64,000 nucleotides of DNA from Mycobacterium sp. SMC-8 (GTDB lineage: Bacteria > Actinomycetota > Actinomycetes > Mycobacteriales > Mycobacteriaceae), in contig NZ_CP079865.1 in NCBI RefSeq assembly GCF_025263565.1, positions 5,270,001-5,334,000 on the forward strand, given 5' to 3'. A model generated the notes under the pieces. That model worked only from the letters and a program-made list of their open reading frames with translations, was not told where the DNA came from and did no database searches. Shown one piece after another: positions 15,297 through 22,378 of this stretch (position 1 is its first letter; the number at the start of each line of letters is the position of its first letter). Made by a program: the position numbers and the translations under genes.

Positions 15297-17686
15297 GTGC
15301 TGCCTCCGCTGTCGTCGGTGATCGCCCGATTGTCGGAGGCATAGCGGCTGCGCTCCGGCAGCACCACGCCGGTGCGGTCTTCGGCCGCCTCGGCATGTTC
15401 CTCCACGAACAGGGTCTCGGCGGGCAGGGTGTGGGTGGTCGCCTTGATCCCGTAGCGGACGCCGAGCCATGCGATCCACACAAACGGCAGGACGCCGCCC
15501 AGGATGAACAGGAAGTCGCCGGGCATGCGCAGCCACTCGAGCACGACGTTGCCCGACTGCGTGATGTAGTTCAGCGTGCGGGCTTCGTAATAGCCGTCGT
15601 TGACCGAGTGCCACAGCTGCAGGACACCGAGCGGAAGCAGAGTCGCGAAGACCATCCACGCCAGGCCGATGTTCAGCGACCAGAACGACAGTTTCGCCAG
15701 CTTGTCCGGCCATCGCTCCGGCGGGATGATGTAGCGCAACGCGAATAGCGCCAGCCCGACGGCGAGCATGCCGTAGACGCCCATCATGGCGCCGTGCGCA
15801 TGGTTCGCGGTCAGCGCGGTGCCGATCTGGTAGTACGACACGATCGGCAGGTTGATCAGGAAGCCGAACACTCCGGCACCGACGAAGTTCCAGAAGCCCA
15901 CCGCGACAAGGAACATCACCGCCCACCGATGCGGGAACGGGGCGCTGCTGCGGGACTGCTGCCGGGAGCCCAGCTGCAGGAACGTCCACGCCTCCACGGT
16001 CAGGAAGGTCAGCGGGATCACTTCGAGCGCGGAGAAGAAGGCACCCAGCGCCATGTGCTCGACCGGCGTACCGGAGAAGTACAGGTGGTGCATGGTCCCG
16101 AGTACGCCGCCCACCGAGTAGAGGATGACGTCGAGGAAGATCAGCTGGATGGCGATCTTGCGTCGCACCACACCCAACATCACGAAGATGTAGGCAACCA
16201 TCACGGTGGTGAACAGTTCGAGGAAGTCCTCGACCCACAGATGCACCACCCAGAAGCGCCAGAATTCGGCGACCGTCAGGTGCGTCTCGGTGCCGGCGAG
16301 CATGCCGACCGCGTAGAACGCGGGGATCGCCAGGCCTGCGTAGAAGAACAGCCACGGCATGTTCAGTTTGCTCTCGGTCTTCAACCGGGAGCGGATCGAC
16401 CGGAAGATGATCGCCATCCACAGGAACAGCCCGATGACGAGCAGGGCCTGCCAGAACCGGGGCAGGTCGAGGTATTCCCACTGCTGGTCGAAGAAGATAG
16501 AGCCCTTGGCCCATTCGACGCCGAAGGTGCTCAGCGCCGTGCCCACCAGCGTGCCGACCACGACGACGAACAGTGCGCCGAGCAGTCCGTAGGTCAGCCA
16601 CGACTGCCGGCGAGGTTCGCGTCCGGAGATGATCGGGGCCAGGAAGATTCCCGCGGCCAGGAACGAGGCCGCCGTCCACAGCAGCGACAGTTGGACATGC
16701 CAGGTCCGCGCCAGGTTGAACGGCAGGATCTGGGCCAGGTCCAGACCGAAGAAGTTGCTCAGTTCGGCCCGGTAATGCTCGATGGCCCCACCGAGGATCG
16801 CTTGGGCGAGGAAGAGCACCGCGACGACGAGGAAGAACCACGCGGTCGCCTTCTGCGACGGGGTGATCGCCACCTGGCCGGGCTGGCGGAAGGCCAGCGA
16901 CGGTGTTTCGGTGGCATGCCAGCCGATCTTGCGGCTCCACCGGCCGTAGAGGGCGAAAAGGGCACCCAGCCCGGCCAGCAGTGCGATCAGCGACATTGCC
17001 GACCAAACCAGGATGTCGGCGGTCGGCGTGTTGTTGACCCGCTGTTCGGGCGGCCAGTTGTTCGTGTACGAGTAGGCGTGGCCGTCCCGTTCCGCGGCGC
17101 TGGCCCACGCCGTCCACGCGAAAAATGCGGTCAGCTCGTGGATCTCCTGCGGGTCGGTGATGACGCGCGGGATCAAGCCGTGCTCCGTCGAGTCGGTGCC
17201 GAAATAATCAGCGTAGTAGGCACGGATTGCTTCGAATGCACTGACCTGCTCGGCGGTGAATTGCAGAGTCCCGCTGGCCTCGTCGTAGCGGTTGGTCCGC
17301 ATGATCTCGACTACCCCGGCCGTCGGATCCTGCGCACCGGAGTTCCGCAGTTCGTCGCCGACGTGGTCGGCGGACAGACGGAGGTACTCGGCGGTGTAGT
17401 CGGGTCCGAGGTAGCCCCCGTGGCCCATCACCGACCCGTATTGCTGGAGTCCACGCCGCAGGAAGGTCTGTTGCCCGGCGGTGATCTGCGCCTCGGTGAA
17501 CAGCGTCTGCCCGTCCGGCGCGACGACGCGCTGCGGCAGCGGCATGGAGTCGGAGTACGTGCGGGCGGCCAACAGCCCCATGACCGTGAAGCCGAACACC
17601 AACACCAGGGCGACGCCCTGCACCCACCCCTTCGAGATGGCGAGTTCCGCTTTCGACGGAGCCGGTTCCAAGAACTGATCGGTCAT
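15293..17686 (-). CDS. norZ: Quinol-dependent nitric oxide reductase (qNOR)
   Basis: Reduces NO to N2O in the cytoplasmic membrane using menaquinol or ubiquinol. 797 residues from the ATG at 17686, which has a GGGGGTGG ribosome-binding site; an ATG 15 bp upstream is less likely. The N-terminal extension fused to the catalytic subunit (residues about 40-215, the NorC-like region) is typical of single-subunit qNOR. FeB and quinol-site residues are present: H304, E308 and F312 in EHYRAELSNFFG, H482 and E486 in VVHLWVEDF, H533-H534 in GTMHHLYFSG, and heme-ligand histidines in TANHAHGAMM. Because these are kept, it is a reductase rather than a NO dismutase. It is the first gene of a four-gene overlapping operon within the 8.2-kb mobile segment. 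Confidence 0.94.
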   Translation of the reverse strand: MTDQFLEPAPSKAELAISKGWVQGVALVLVFGFTVMGLLAARTYSDSMPLPQRVVAPDGQTLFTEAQITAGQQTFLRRGLQQYGSVMGHGGYLGPDYTAEYLRLSADHVGDELRNSGAQDPTAGVVEIMRTNRYDEASGTLQFTAEQVSAFEAIRAYYADYFGTDSTEHGLIPRVITDPQEIHELTAFFAWTAWASAAERDGHAYSYTNNWPPEQRVNNTPTADILVWSAMSLIALLAGLGALFALYGRWSRKIGWHATETPSLAFRQPGQVAITPSQKATAWFFLVVAVLFLAQAILGGAIEHYRAELSNFFGLDLAQILPFNLARTWHVQLSLLWTAASFLAAGIFLAPIISGREPRRQSWLTYGLLGALFVVVVGTLVGTALSTFGVEWAKGSIFFDQQWEYLDLPRFWQALLVIGLFLWMAIIFRSIRSRLKTESKLNMPWLFFYAGLAIPAFYAVGMLAGTETHLTVAEFWRFWVVHLWVEDFLELFTTVMVAYIFVMLGVVRRKIAIQLIFLDVILYSVGGVLGTMHHLYFSGTPVEHMALGAFFSALEVIPLTFLTVEAWTFLQLGSRQQSRSSAPFPHRWAVMFLVAVGFWNFVGAGVFGFLINLPIVSYYQIGTALTANHAHGAMMGVYGMLAVGLALFALRYIIPPERWPDKLAKLSFWSLNIGLAWMVFATLLPLGVLQLWHSVNDGYYEARTLNYITQSGNVVLEWLRMPGDFLFILGGVLPFVWIAWLGVRYGIKATTHTLPAETLFVEEHAEAAEDRTGVVLPERSRYASDNRAITDDSGGST

Positions 17687-17877
17687 TGCCACCCCCGGCA
17701 TGCTCGATGTCAGATTCGTAGCGTCCAGGAAGACAACTTAGCCAACTCGACGCGAAAGTTCTCGATGTTCCGGCGACGCGCGTCCATTGGGCCGGATCCG
17801 CGCTCCGCCGGCGGCCGAAATGTCAGAGGTGCCTCATACAGTGCCGTCATCGCTATCCACCTGGGGAGGAGACGGAG
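17687..17877. promoter_or_regulatory. Divergent intergenic region upstream of the NO reductase operon
   Basis: 191 bp between the qNOR start and a rightward ATG at 17878. It must hold the promoter for the leftward NO reductase operon and for the rightward pseudogene. The rightward start has a strong GGGGAGGAG ribosome-binding site. I see no clear NsrR-, FNR- or NorR-type palindrome by eye, so the mode of NO control is unknown. Confidence 0.45.
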
Positions 17878-18319
17878 ATGGCACCCAAACCCACGGCAGC
17901 TGTGCGGCCGGTCGACATCGTGCCCGCACGACCACGTCCGATGCTGTCGGTCGTGATCGCGCTCGTGCAGCGTGGCGAGTCTTCGTACCGGTACTCAGCG
18001 CGGTCGGCAGAGCTTGGCTGGACCGGAACGGTGCAAGCCGAATGCGCGGACACCGCGGTGCTCGACGTCATCCGCGGATCCGCGACAGTCAGTGCGGGCA
18101 GTCGAGCGGTTCCGCGCGGAGGGCAAGACGGTGCTGTTGCACTGCGTCGAGGCCCAGAGCCGGACACCGTCCGTCGCGGCGCTGTACGGGGCGGGCCTTC
18201 GGGGAGTAGGCGCGCACGAGGCGCTCGACGCAGTCATGCGGGTGCTCCCGCGCGCTCGCCCGAATCCGGCGTTCCGGGAGGCGTTGGCACGGTTGGCTCC
18301 GTCGGGCGCTCGGCTATAA
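17878..18319 (+). pseudogene. Mosaic remnant ending in a dual-specificity-phosphatase-like C-terminus
   Basis: An ATG at 17878 with a good ribosome-binding site opens a ~65-codon frame (M-L-S-V-V-I-A-L-V-Q-R-G-E-S-S-Y-R-Y-S) that I cannot assign. Near 18080-18100 the coding signal moves to another frame, which carries G-K-T-V-L-L-H-C-V-E-A-Q-S-R-T-P-S-V-A-A-L-Y-G, a Cys-based phosphatase P-loop (HCx5RT-like), and continues to a stop at 18319. The phosphatase lacks its N-terminal half. The simplest reading is two gene fragments joined by a deletion or recombination, next to an IS remnant. A functional product is unlikely. Confidence 0.6.
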
Positions 18320-18426
18320 AAAGGGAATCCCAAGCAGATGTTGGTCGCCATCGGAGCACGGTTATCGGGGAGAAGGTGCCGATTGCTGTCCAGCGGAGCC
18401 GTCACGCTTGGAGGCAAGACGTGGGC

Positions 18427-18496
18427 ATGAGCGTCGGGGGTTCCACCCATCCTCATCTCCATTCGCCCTGCCCAAAGTGCGGGTACGCGATGCGGT
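18427..18496 (+). pseudogene. Zinc-ribbon small protein, 5' fragment truncated by the IS remnant
   Basis: From the ATG at 18427 the frame reads M-S-V-G-G-S-T-H-P-H-L-H-S-P-C-P-K-C-G-Y-A-M-R, the first CxxC knuckle of a zinc ribbon, and then runs into IS-derived sequence. A GGAGG lies 13 bp upstream. The second CxxC knuckle is missing. The 18320-18426 stretch before it shows no gene. Confidence 0.5.
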
Positions 18497-18677
18497 CGAA
18501 AGATCGTTCGACGAGATTGCGCTGCTTGTAGCGGATCTCGTCGAACGCCGGCGGTCGCGCCCTGCTCAAACAATGGCGCGGACTGGCCACCCGCTACGAC
18601 AAGCTCGCCATCGTCTACCGCGCCGCCGTAGTCCTCAGCGCGTGCATCATCTGGACACGCCATATGGGAGACACGCC
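18497..18677. mobile_element. Rearranged remnant of the IS5-type element (right end of the 8.2-kb segment)
   Basis: 181 bp made of two pieces of the element at 10447-11413. Positions 18497-18558 match an internal part of it (near 10566-10627) in the same orientation. Positions 18557-18677 are the reverse complement of 10447-10567, the orfB end with its terminal repeat. The join is thus a head-to-head inversion at G-C-rich ACGCC/GGCGG sequence. The outward-facing terminal repeat is complete and lies directly beside the CTAG at 18678-18681. Confidence 0.88.
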
Positions 18678-18681
18678 CTAG
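18678..18681. repeat. Target-site duplication CTAG, right end of the 8.2-kb transposon
   Basis: Second copy of the CTAG found at 10443-10446. In the uninterrupted aldehyde dehydrogenase gene these bases form part of the codons E-L-G. Confidence 0.9.
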
Positions 18682-20081
18682 CTCCCGACCGTTGCCCGAC
18701 CTGCCGAATCCGCCCCATTCCGCCGAGGCGGTGTAGTAGCCGAAGTCGTTGAGCCACACCGTGCCGTGCCGCAGTGCCCGCACTACACGTTCGCCCCGCG
18801 CCGGGTCCGAGGTCCGGACGCCGGCGGCAAGACCGTACTCCGTGTCGTTGCCGAGAGCGATCGCCTCGTCCTCGGTGGTGAACCGCTCGACCGCGTCAGT
18901 ATCGGGCCGAACGTCTCCTCGGCCACGATCCGCATCGACCGCTCACAGCCGTCGAAGATGGTGGGCAGGAAGAAATACCCGTCGGCCAGCGCGGGTTCGT
19001 CCGGCCGACGCCCGCCGCACACCAGTCGGGCACCTTCGGAAATTCCCAGTTGCACATAGGATTCCACCTTCGTACGGTGCTGCTCGGACACCAATGGTCC
19101 GGTCTCGCTGGCCGGGTCCAGCCCGTCCCCCATCCGGATCTTCCCGGCCCGCGCGGCGACTGCGGCGACGAAGTCGTCGGCGATGGACTCTTCGACGATC
19201 AACCGTGTGCCCGCCGAGCAGACCTGACCCGAATGCAGGAACACCCCGGTCAGGACGTGGTCGACCGCTGCGTCCCATCCCGAATCCCCGATGTCGGCGA
19301 ACACGATGTGCGGGTTCTTGCCGCCGAGCTCAAGAGCGACTTTGGTGACGTGCTCGGCGGCGGCCCTGGCGATGGCGCGTCCGGTGGCCAGTCCCCCAGT
19401 GAACGAAATGAAGTCGACGGCCGGGTTGTCGGTGAGCGCCGCGCCGAGCCTGGCGCCGCTGCCCTGCACCAGGTTCACCACCCCGGGCGGCACCCCGGCC
19501 TCGGCGAGCAGCCGGACGAACGCGATCGTGGTCAGCGGCGTGACCTCGCTCGGTTTGGCGACCATCGTGGCGCCCGCCGCCAGGGCCGGGGCCACCTTCC
19601 ACGACATCTGCAGCAGCGGATAGTTCCACGGGGCGATGAGCACGCACACCCCGATCGGTTCACGCACCACGCGACTGACCACTGCAGGGTCGCCGACGTC
19701 GACGACGCGGTCGGATTCGACGCCGATCAGCTTGGCGTAGTACCGGAAAACCGAGGTCACGTCGTCGATGTCGATGCGGCTCTCGGCCAGCGTCTTGCCG
19801 GTGTCGACGGTCTCCAGCGCGGCCAGTTCCTCCTTGTCACGCTGCAGCAGGTCGGCAACACGGTCGAGCAGTGCGGCACGTTCGGTCACCGGGGTGCCCG
19901 GCCAGCGGCCGTCGTCGAACGCCGTCCTGGCGGCCTCGACCGCAGCGCAGGCGTCCTCGGGGGTGGCTTCGTCGACGACCGCGGCGACCTTGCCGCGGGC
20001 GGGGTTGATGATCTCGCGCGTGCCGCCGTCGGAGGCGTGCCGCCAGGCGCCGCCGATGTACAGGTCGGGTTGGCCGTCCAT
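18678..20081 (-). pseudogene. betB: Betaine-aldehyde dehydrogenase, 5' part; split by transposon and frameshifted
   Basis: Oxidises betaine aldehyde to glycine betaine with NAD(P). The frame starts at the ATG at 20081 and shows ALDH-family features: P-W-N-Y-P-L-L-Q-M-S-W-K (cofactor site), the F-T-G-G loop, general base glutamate in L-E-L-G-G-K-N-P, and the nucleophile cysteine in S-G-Q-V-C-S-A-G-T-R. Two lesions are seen. Near 18893-18897 one base appears to be missing, so E-T-F-G-P-I-L-T leaves frame and the correct V-E-R-F-T-T-E-D-E-A continues in another frame. Then the 8.2-kb segment enters after G-N-G-R-E-L; the last 29 codons are at 10357-10446. The single-base change could be a sequencing error; the insertion is not. 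26 bp follow the Rieske gene. Confidence 0.92.
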
Positions 20082-20107
20082 GACCTACCGGAGCCCTCTC
20101 GTCGTGT

Positions 20108-21244
20108 CTACAACGCAGCCGCCAGCCGGGACACTACCCACGAATGGAACTCCGCGAGGTGGTGTTCGGCGGGAACGAGTACCCCGCCGTCGCGGTAGGC
20201 ACGCGAGGACATCGCCGGTTGGGTCCGCTCGCAGGCCTCGAAGTCCTGGAGGTTGACCCGGTGGAACAGTTCCACGGAGTTCGACACGTCGCGCGCCGAG
20301 CCCACGACGTCACCGGTGTAGAGCCAGTCGCACTCCACCACCGTGCGGTCGGGTGCGACCGGGTACATGCGGTGGAAGATGACGTGGTCTGGCACCAGGT
20401 TGAGGAACACCGTGGGTTTGACGGTGATCGCGAAATAGCGCCGGTCCTGCTCGTCGCTGATGCCGGGCAGCCGGTCGAAGCCCGCCCCACCGTCGACGGT
20501 GAACCCGGCCACCCCGGAGCCGAACTGCGCGCCGAGGCCGATGTTCGCCTGTGCCGCGACGCCGCGGGCGAACTCCGGCAGCACCCCGACCAGTTCGGGA
20601 TGGATGGTGCTGCAGTGATAGCACTCCATGAAGTTCTCGACGATGAGCTTCCAGTTGGCGGCCACGTCATAGACGACGCGGTGCCCGACGTCCAGTCCGC
20701 CGATGCCGTAGCGGTTGACCGCGTCGGGATCTCCGAGAGTCCTGGCGGCCTCGGCCATCACGTCCTCGAACGGTGGCGGGGTGTCGGCCAGGCACACCCA
20801 GGCGTAGCCGAGCCACTCGGTCAGCGCCACCGGCACCAGGCCGTAGCGGTACCGGTCGATCGGTGCGCCCTCGTCGTCGGTCAGGGTGCCGATGTTGGGC
20901 GCGGCGACGAGCTTGCCGTCCAGCGCGTAGGTCCACGAGTGGTACGGGCAGCGCAGGGTGCGTTTCACCTCGCCCTCGGCCTCGACGCACAACTGTGCGC
21001 CGCGGTGACGGCACACGTTCAGGAACGCCCGCAACAGCCCGTCGCGGCCGCGCACCAGCAACACGCTCTCGCGCCCGACCTGGATCTTCTTGAACCGGCC
21101 GGGGTCCGCGAGGTCGGCCGACCGGGCGGCGCAGAACCACATGGCCTCGAAGATGTGCTCCTGCTCGGCGGCGAACACCTCGGCACTGGTGTAGTAGCGG
21201 CCGCCGAGGGTGGACAGCAGTGCGGGCGCCAGTTTTGCGGTCAT
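20108..21244 (-). CDS. Rieske non-heme iron oxygenase, alpha subunit (glycine-betaine demethylase-like, GbcA type)
   Basis: 378 residues from the ATG at 21244, which overlaps the stop of the preceding oxidase (ATGA). Rieske 2Fe-2S ligands are C78-x-H80 and C99-x2-H102 (N-V-C-R-H-R-G ... R-C-P-Y-H-S-W). The mononuclear iron site is [14 protein letters not shown], with H210 and H215. In the GbcA/stachydrine/carnitine oxygenase group this enzyme N-demethylates glycine betaine to dimethylglycine, releasing formaldehyde, and needs a separate reductase (GbcB). No reductase gene lies in this operon, so it must be supplied from elsewhere. The neighbours (aldehyde dehydrogenase before dimethylglycine and sarcosine oxidation) support the betaine assignment. 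Confidence 0.9.
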   Translation of the reverse strand: MTAKLAPALLSTLGGRYYTSAEVFAAEQEHIFEAMWFCAARSADLADPGRFKKIQVGRESVLLVRGRDGLLRAFLNVCRHRGAQLCVEAEGEVKRTLRCPYHSWTYALDGKLVAAPNIGTLTDDEGAPIDRYRYGLVPVALTEWLGYAWVCLADTPPPFEDVMAEAARTLGDPDAVNRYGIGGLDVGHRVVYDVAANWKLIVENFMECYHCSTIHPELVGVLPEFARGVAAQANIGLGAQFGSGVAGFTVDGGAGFDRLPGISDEQDRRYFAITVKPTVFLNLVPDHVIFHRMYPVAPDRTVVECDWLYTGDVVGSARDVSNSVELFHRVNLQDFEACERTQPAMSSRAYRDGGVLVPAEHHLAEFHSWVVSRLAAAL

Positions 21245-22374
21245 GCGGTCACCAATCTGCGGGGGTCGAACAGCGAGATCGGGTGCGCCGTCGCACCGGA
21301 GAGGGCGAGGTCGGCCAGGATCTCCCCCACCACGGGCACGAACTTGAAGCCGTGCCCGGAGAATCCGCACGCCACCGTCACGTTCACGGTGTCGGGGTGG
21401 CGGGCGATCACAAAGTGCTGGTCGGGGGTGTTGGAGTACATGCAAGTGGCCGAATGCAGGCACGGGCCGTCCAGCTTGGGGATCAGTTCTGCTGCGCGGG
21501 TGCGCATCTCGTGAATCTCGCGTTCACCCACGGTGCGGTCGATGGTCTCCGGTGTGCACTCCACACCCTTGCGGAAGAACGCGACCTTGACCCCGCCGCG
21601 CGGTCCGTCGATGGCCGGAAAGCCGTAGCTCTGCATGCCGGAGCTGTCCTCGTCGATGAAGATCGGATGATCTTCGAACGCGGCGGTGCCGCCGATGGGG
21701 TCAAGCCAGTAGAGCACTTGGCGTTCCACGGTGATCGGAATGCCGAACTGGGCGAGCAGTTGCGGGGCCCACGCGCCGGGACAGATCACCAGTTGACCCG
21801 CGGTGTACACACCGGCGGCGGTGCGCACCGTGACCCCGTCCGGGGTCGCGCTCCAGTCGGCCACCTCCTCGCCGAAACGCAGGGTGGCGCCCGCGTTGCC
21901 GGCCAGATCGAGGTGAGCCTGCACGGTCAGCTCAGGGCGGGCGAAACCGGCCTTCGCCTCGTAGAGCGCGATGTCGCCCGCGTCGGGGGTGAAGTTCGGA
22001 AACCGCGAACGGATCTCGTGTTCGTCCAGAAGCTCGTGAGGCAGGCCCCACTGTCGGCTCGCCCGTAAGCTGCCTGCGACTGTCAGGCTGTCCGGGGGAC
22101 CGATGAACAGCCCACCGGTGAGGCGGAACACATCGCGACCGCTGTCGCGGGCCAGCTGCTCCCACAGTTCATAGGCGCGCAGCAGCAGTGGGACATAGGC
22201 CGGATCCTCGAAATAGGACTGCCGGATGATGCGCGACCCGCCGTGGCTGGAGCCCCGGTCGTGGGCGGGCCCGAACTTCTCCAGTCCGAGGACCCGCTGT
22301 CCACGCGCCGCCAGATGGTAGGCCGCGGCACTGCCCATCCCACCCAGACCGATCACGATGACGTCGAAAGCCAT
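21241..22374 (-). CDS. solA: Monomeric sarcosine oxidase-type FAD enzyme
   Basis: 377 residues from the ATG at 22374, four bases after the stop of the dimethylglycine dehydrogenase gene. N-terminal FAD motif [16 protein letters not shown]; further family marks are [13 protein letters not shown] and, near the end, [11 protein letters not shown], whose cysteine is the usual site of covalent flavin attachment, then [12 protein letters not shown]. The family oxidises N-methyl amino acids (sarcosine, N-methyltryptophan) to the free amine, formaldehyde and H2O2. Here it would do the last step, sarcosine to glycine. Confidence 0.9.
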   Translation of the reverse strand: MAFDVIVIGLGGMGSAAAYHLAARGQRVLGLEKFGPAHDRGSSHGGSRIIRQSYFEDPAYVPLLLRAYELWEQLARDSGRDVFRLTGGLFIGPPDSLTVAGSLRASRQWGLPHELLDEHEIRSRFPNFTPDAGDIALYEAKAGFARPELTVQAHLDLAGNAGATLRFGEEVADWSATPDGVTVRTAAGVYTAGQLVICPGAWAPQLLAQFGIPITVERQVLYWLDPIGGTAAFEDHPIFIDEDSSGMQSYGFPAIDGPRGGVKVAFFRKGVECTPETIDRTVGEREIHEMRTRAAELIPKLDGPCLHSATCMYSNTPDQHFVIARHPDTVNVTVACGFSGHGFKFVPVVGEILADLALSGATAHPISLFDPRRLVTA

Positions 22375-22378
22375 TGCT

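Larger units (their letters stand above)
10447..18677. mobile_element. 8.2-kb composite-transposon-like segment carrying a nitric oxide reductase operon
   Basis: An 8231-bp segment inserted into the aldehyde dehydrogenase gene. Left boundary: complete IS5-type element (10447-11413). Right boundary: a rearranged remnant whose last ~120 bp are the inverse of 10447-10567, so the same terminal repeat (GGCGTGTCTCCCATATGG) faces outward at both ends. A CTAG flanks each side, and removal of the segment with one CTAG rebuilds the host gene in frame. Contents in order: IS5 element, IS1182-type element, zeta-toxin 3' fragment, small membrane protein, slipin, Cys-motif membrane protein and quinol NO reductase genes, phosphatase-like pseudogene, zinc-ribbon 5' fragment, IS remnant. 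The full IS could supply the transposase for both ends. Confidence 0.88.

Noticed and set aside
14652..17117. An 821-codon minus-strand frame that starts within the NO reductase gene
   Set aside because: Only its last ~214 codons (from the GTG at 15296) are a real gene; the rest is an out-of-frame reading of qNOR.
15293..17686. Nitric oxide dismutase (Nod) instead of NO reductase
   Set aside because: Nod proteins lose quinol-site and FeB residues; here H304/E308/F312, H482/E486 and H533-H534 are kept.
15794..17956. A 720-codon open frame on the plus strand across the NO reductase gene
   Set aside because: Antisense shadow; low-complexity Arg/Gly/His-rich translation with no motifs, while the minus frame is a full qNOR.
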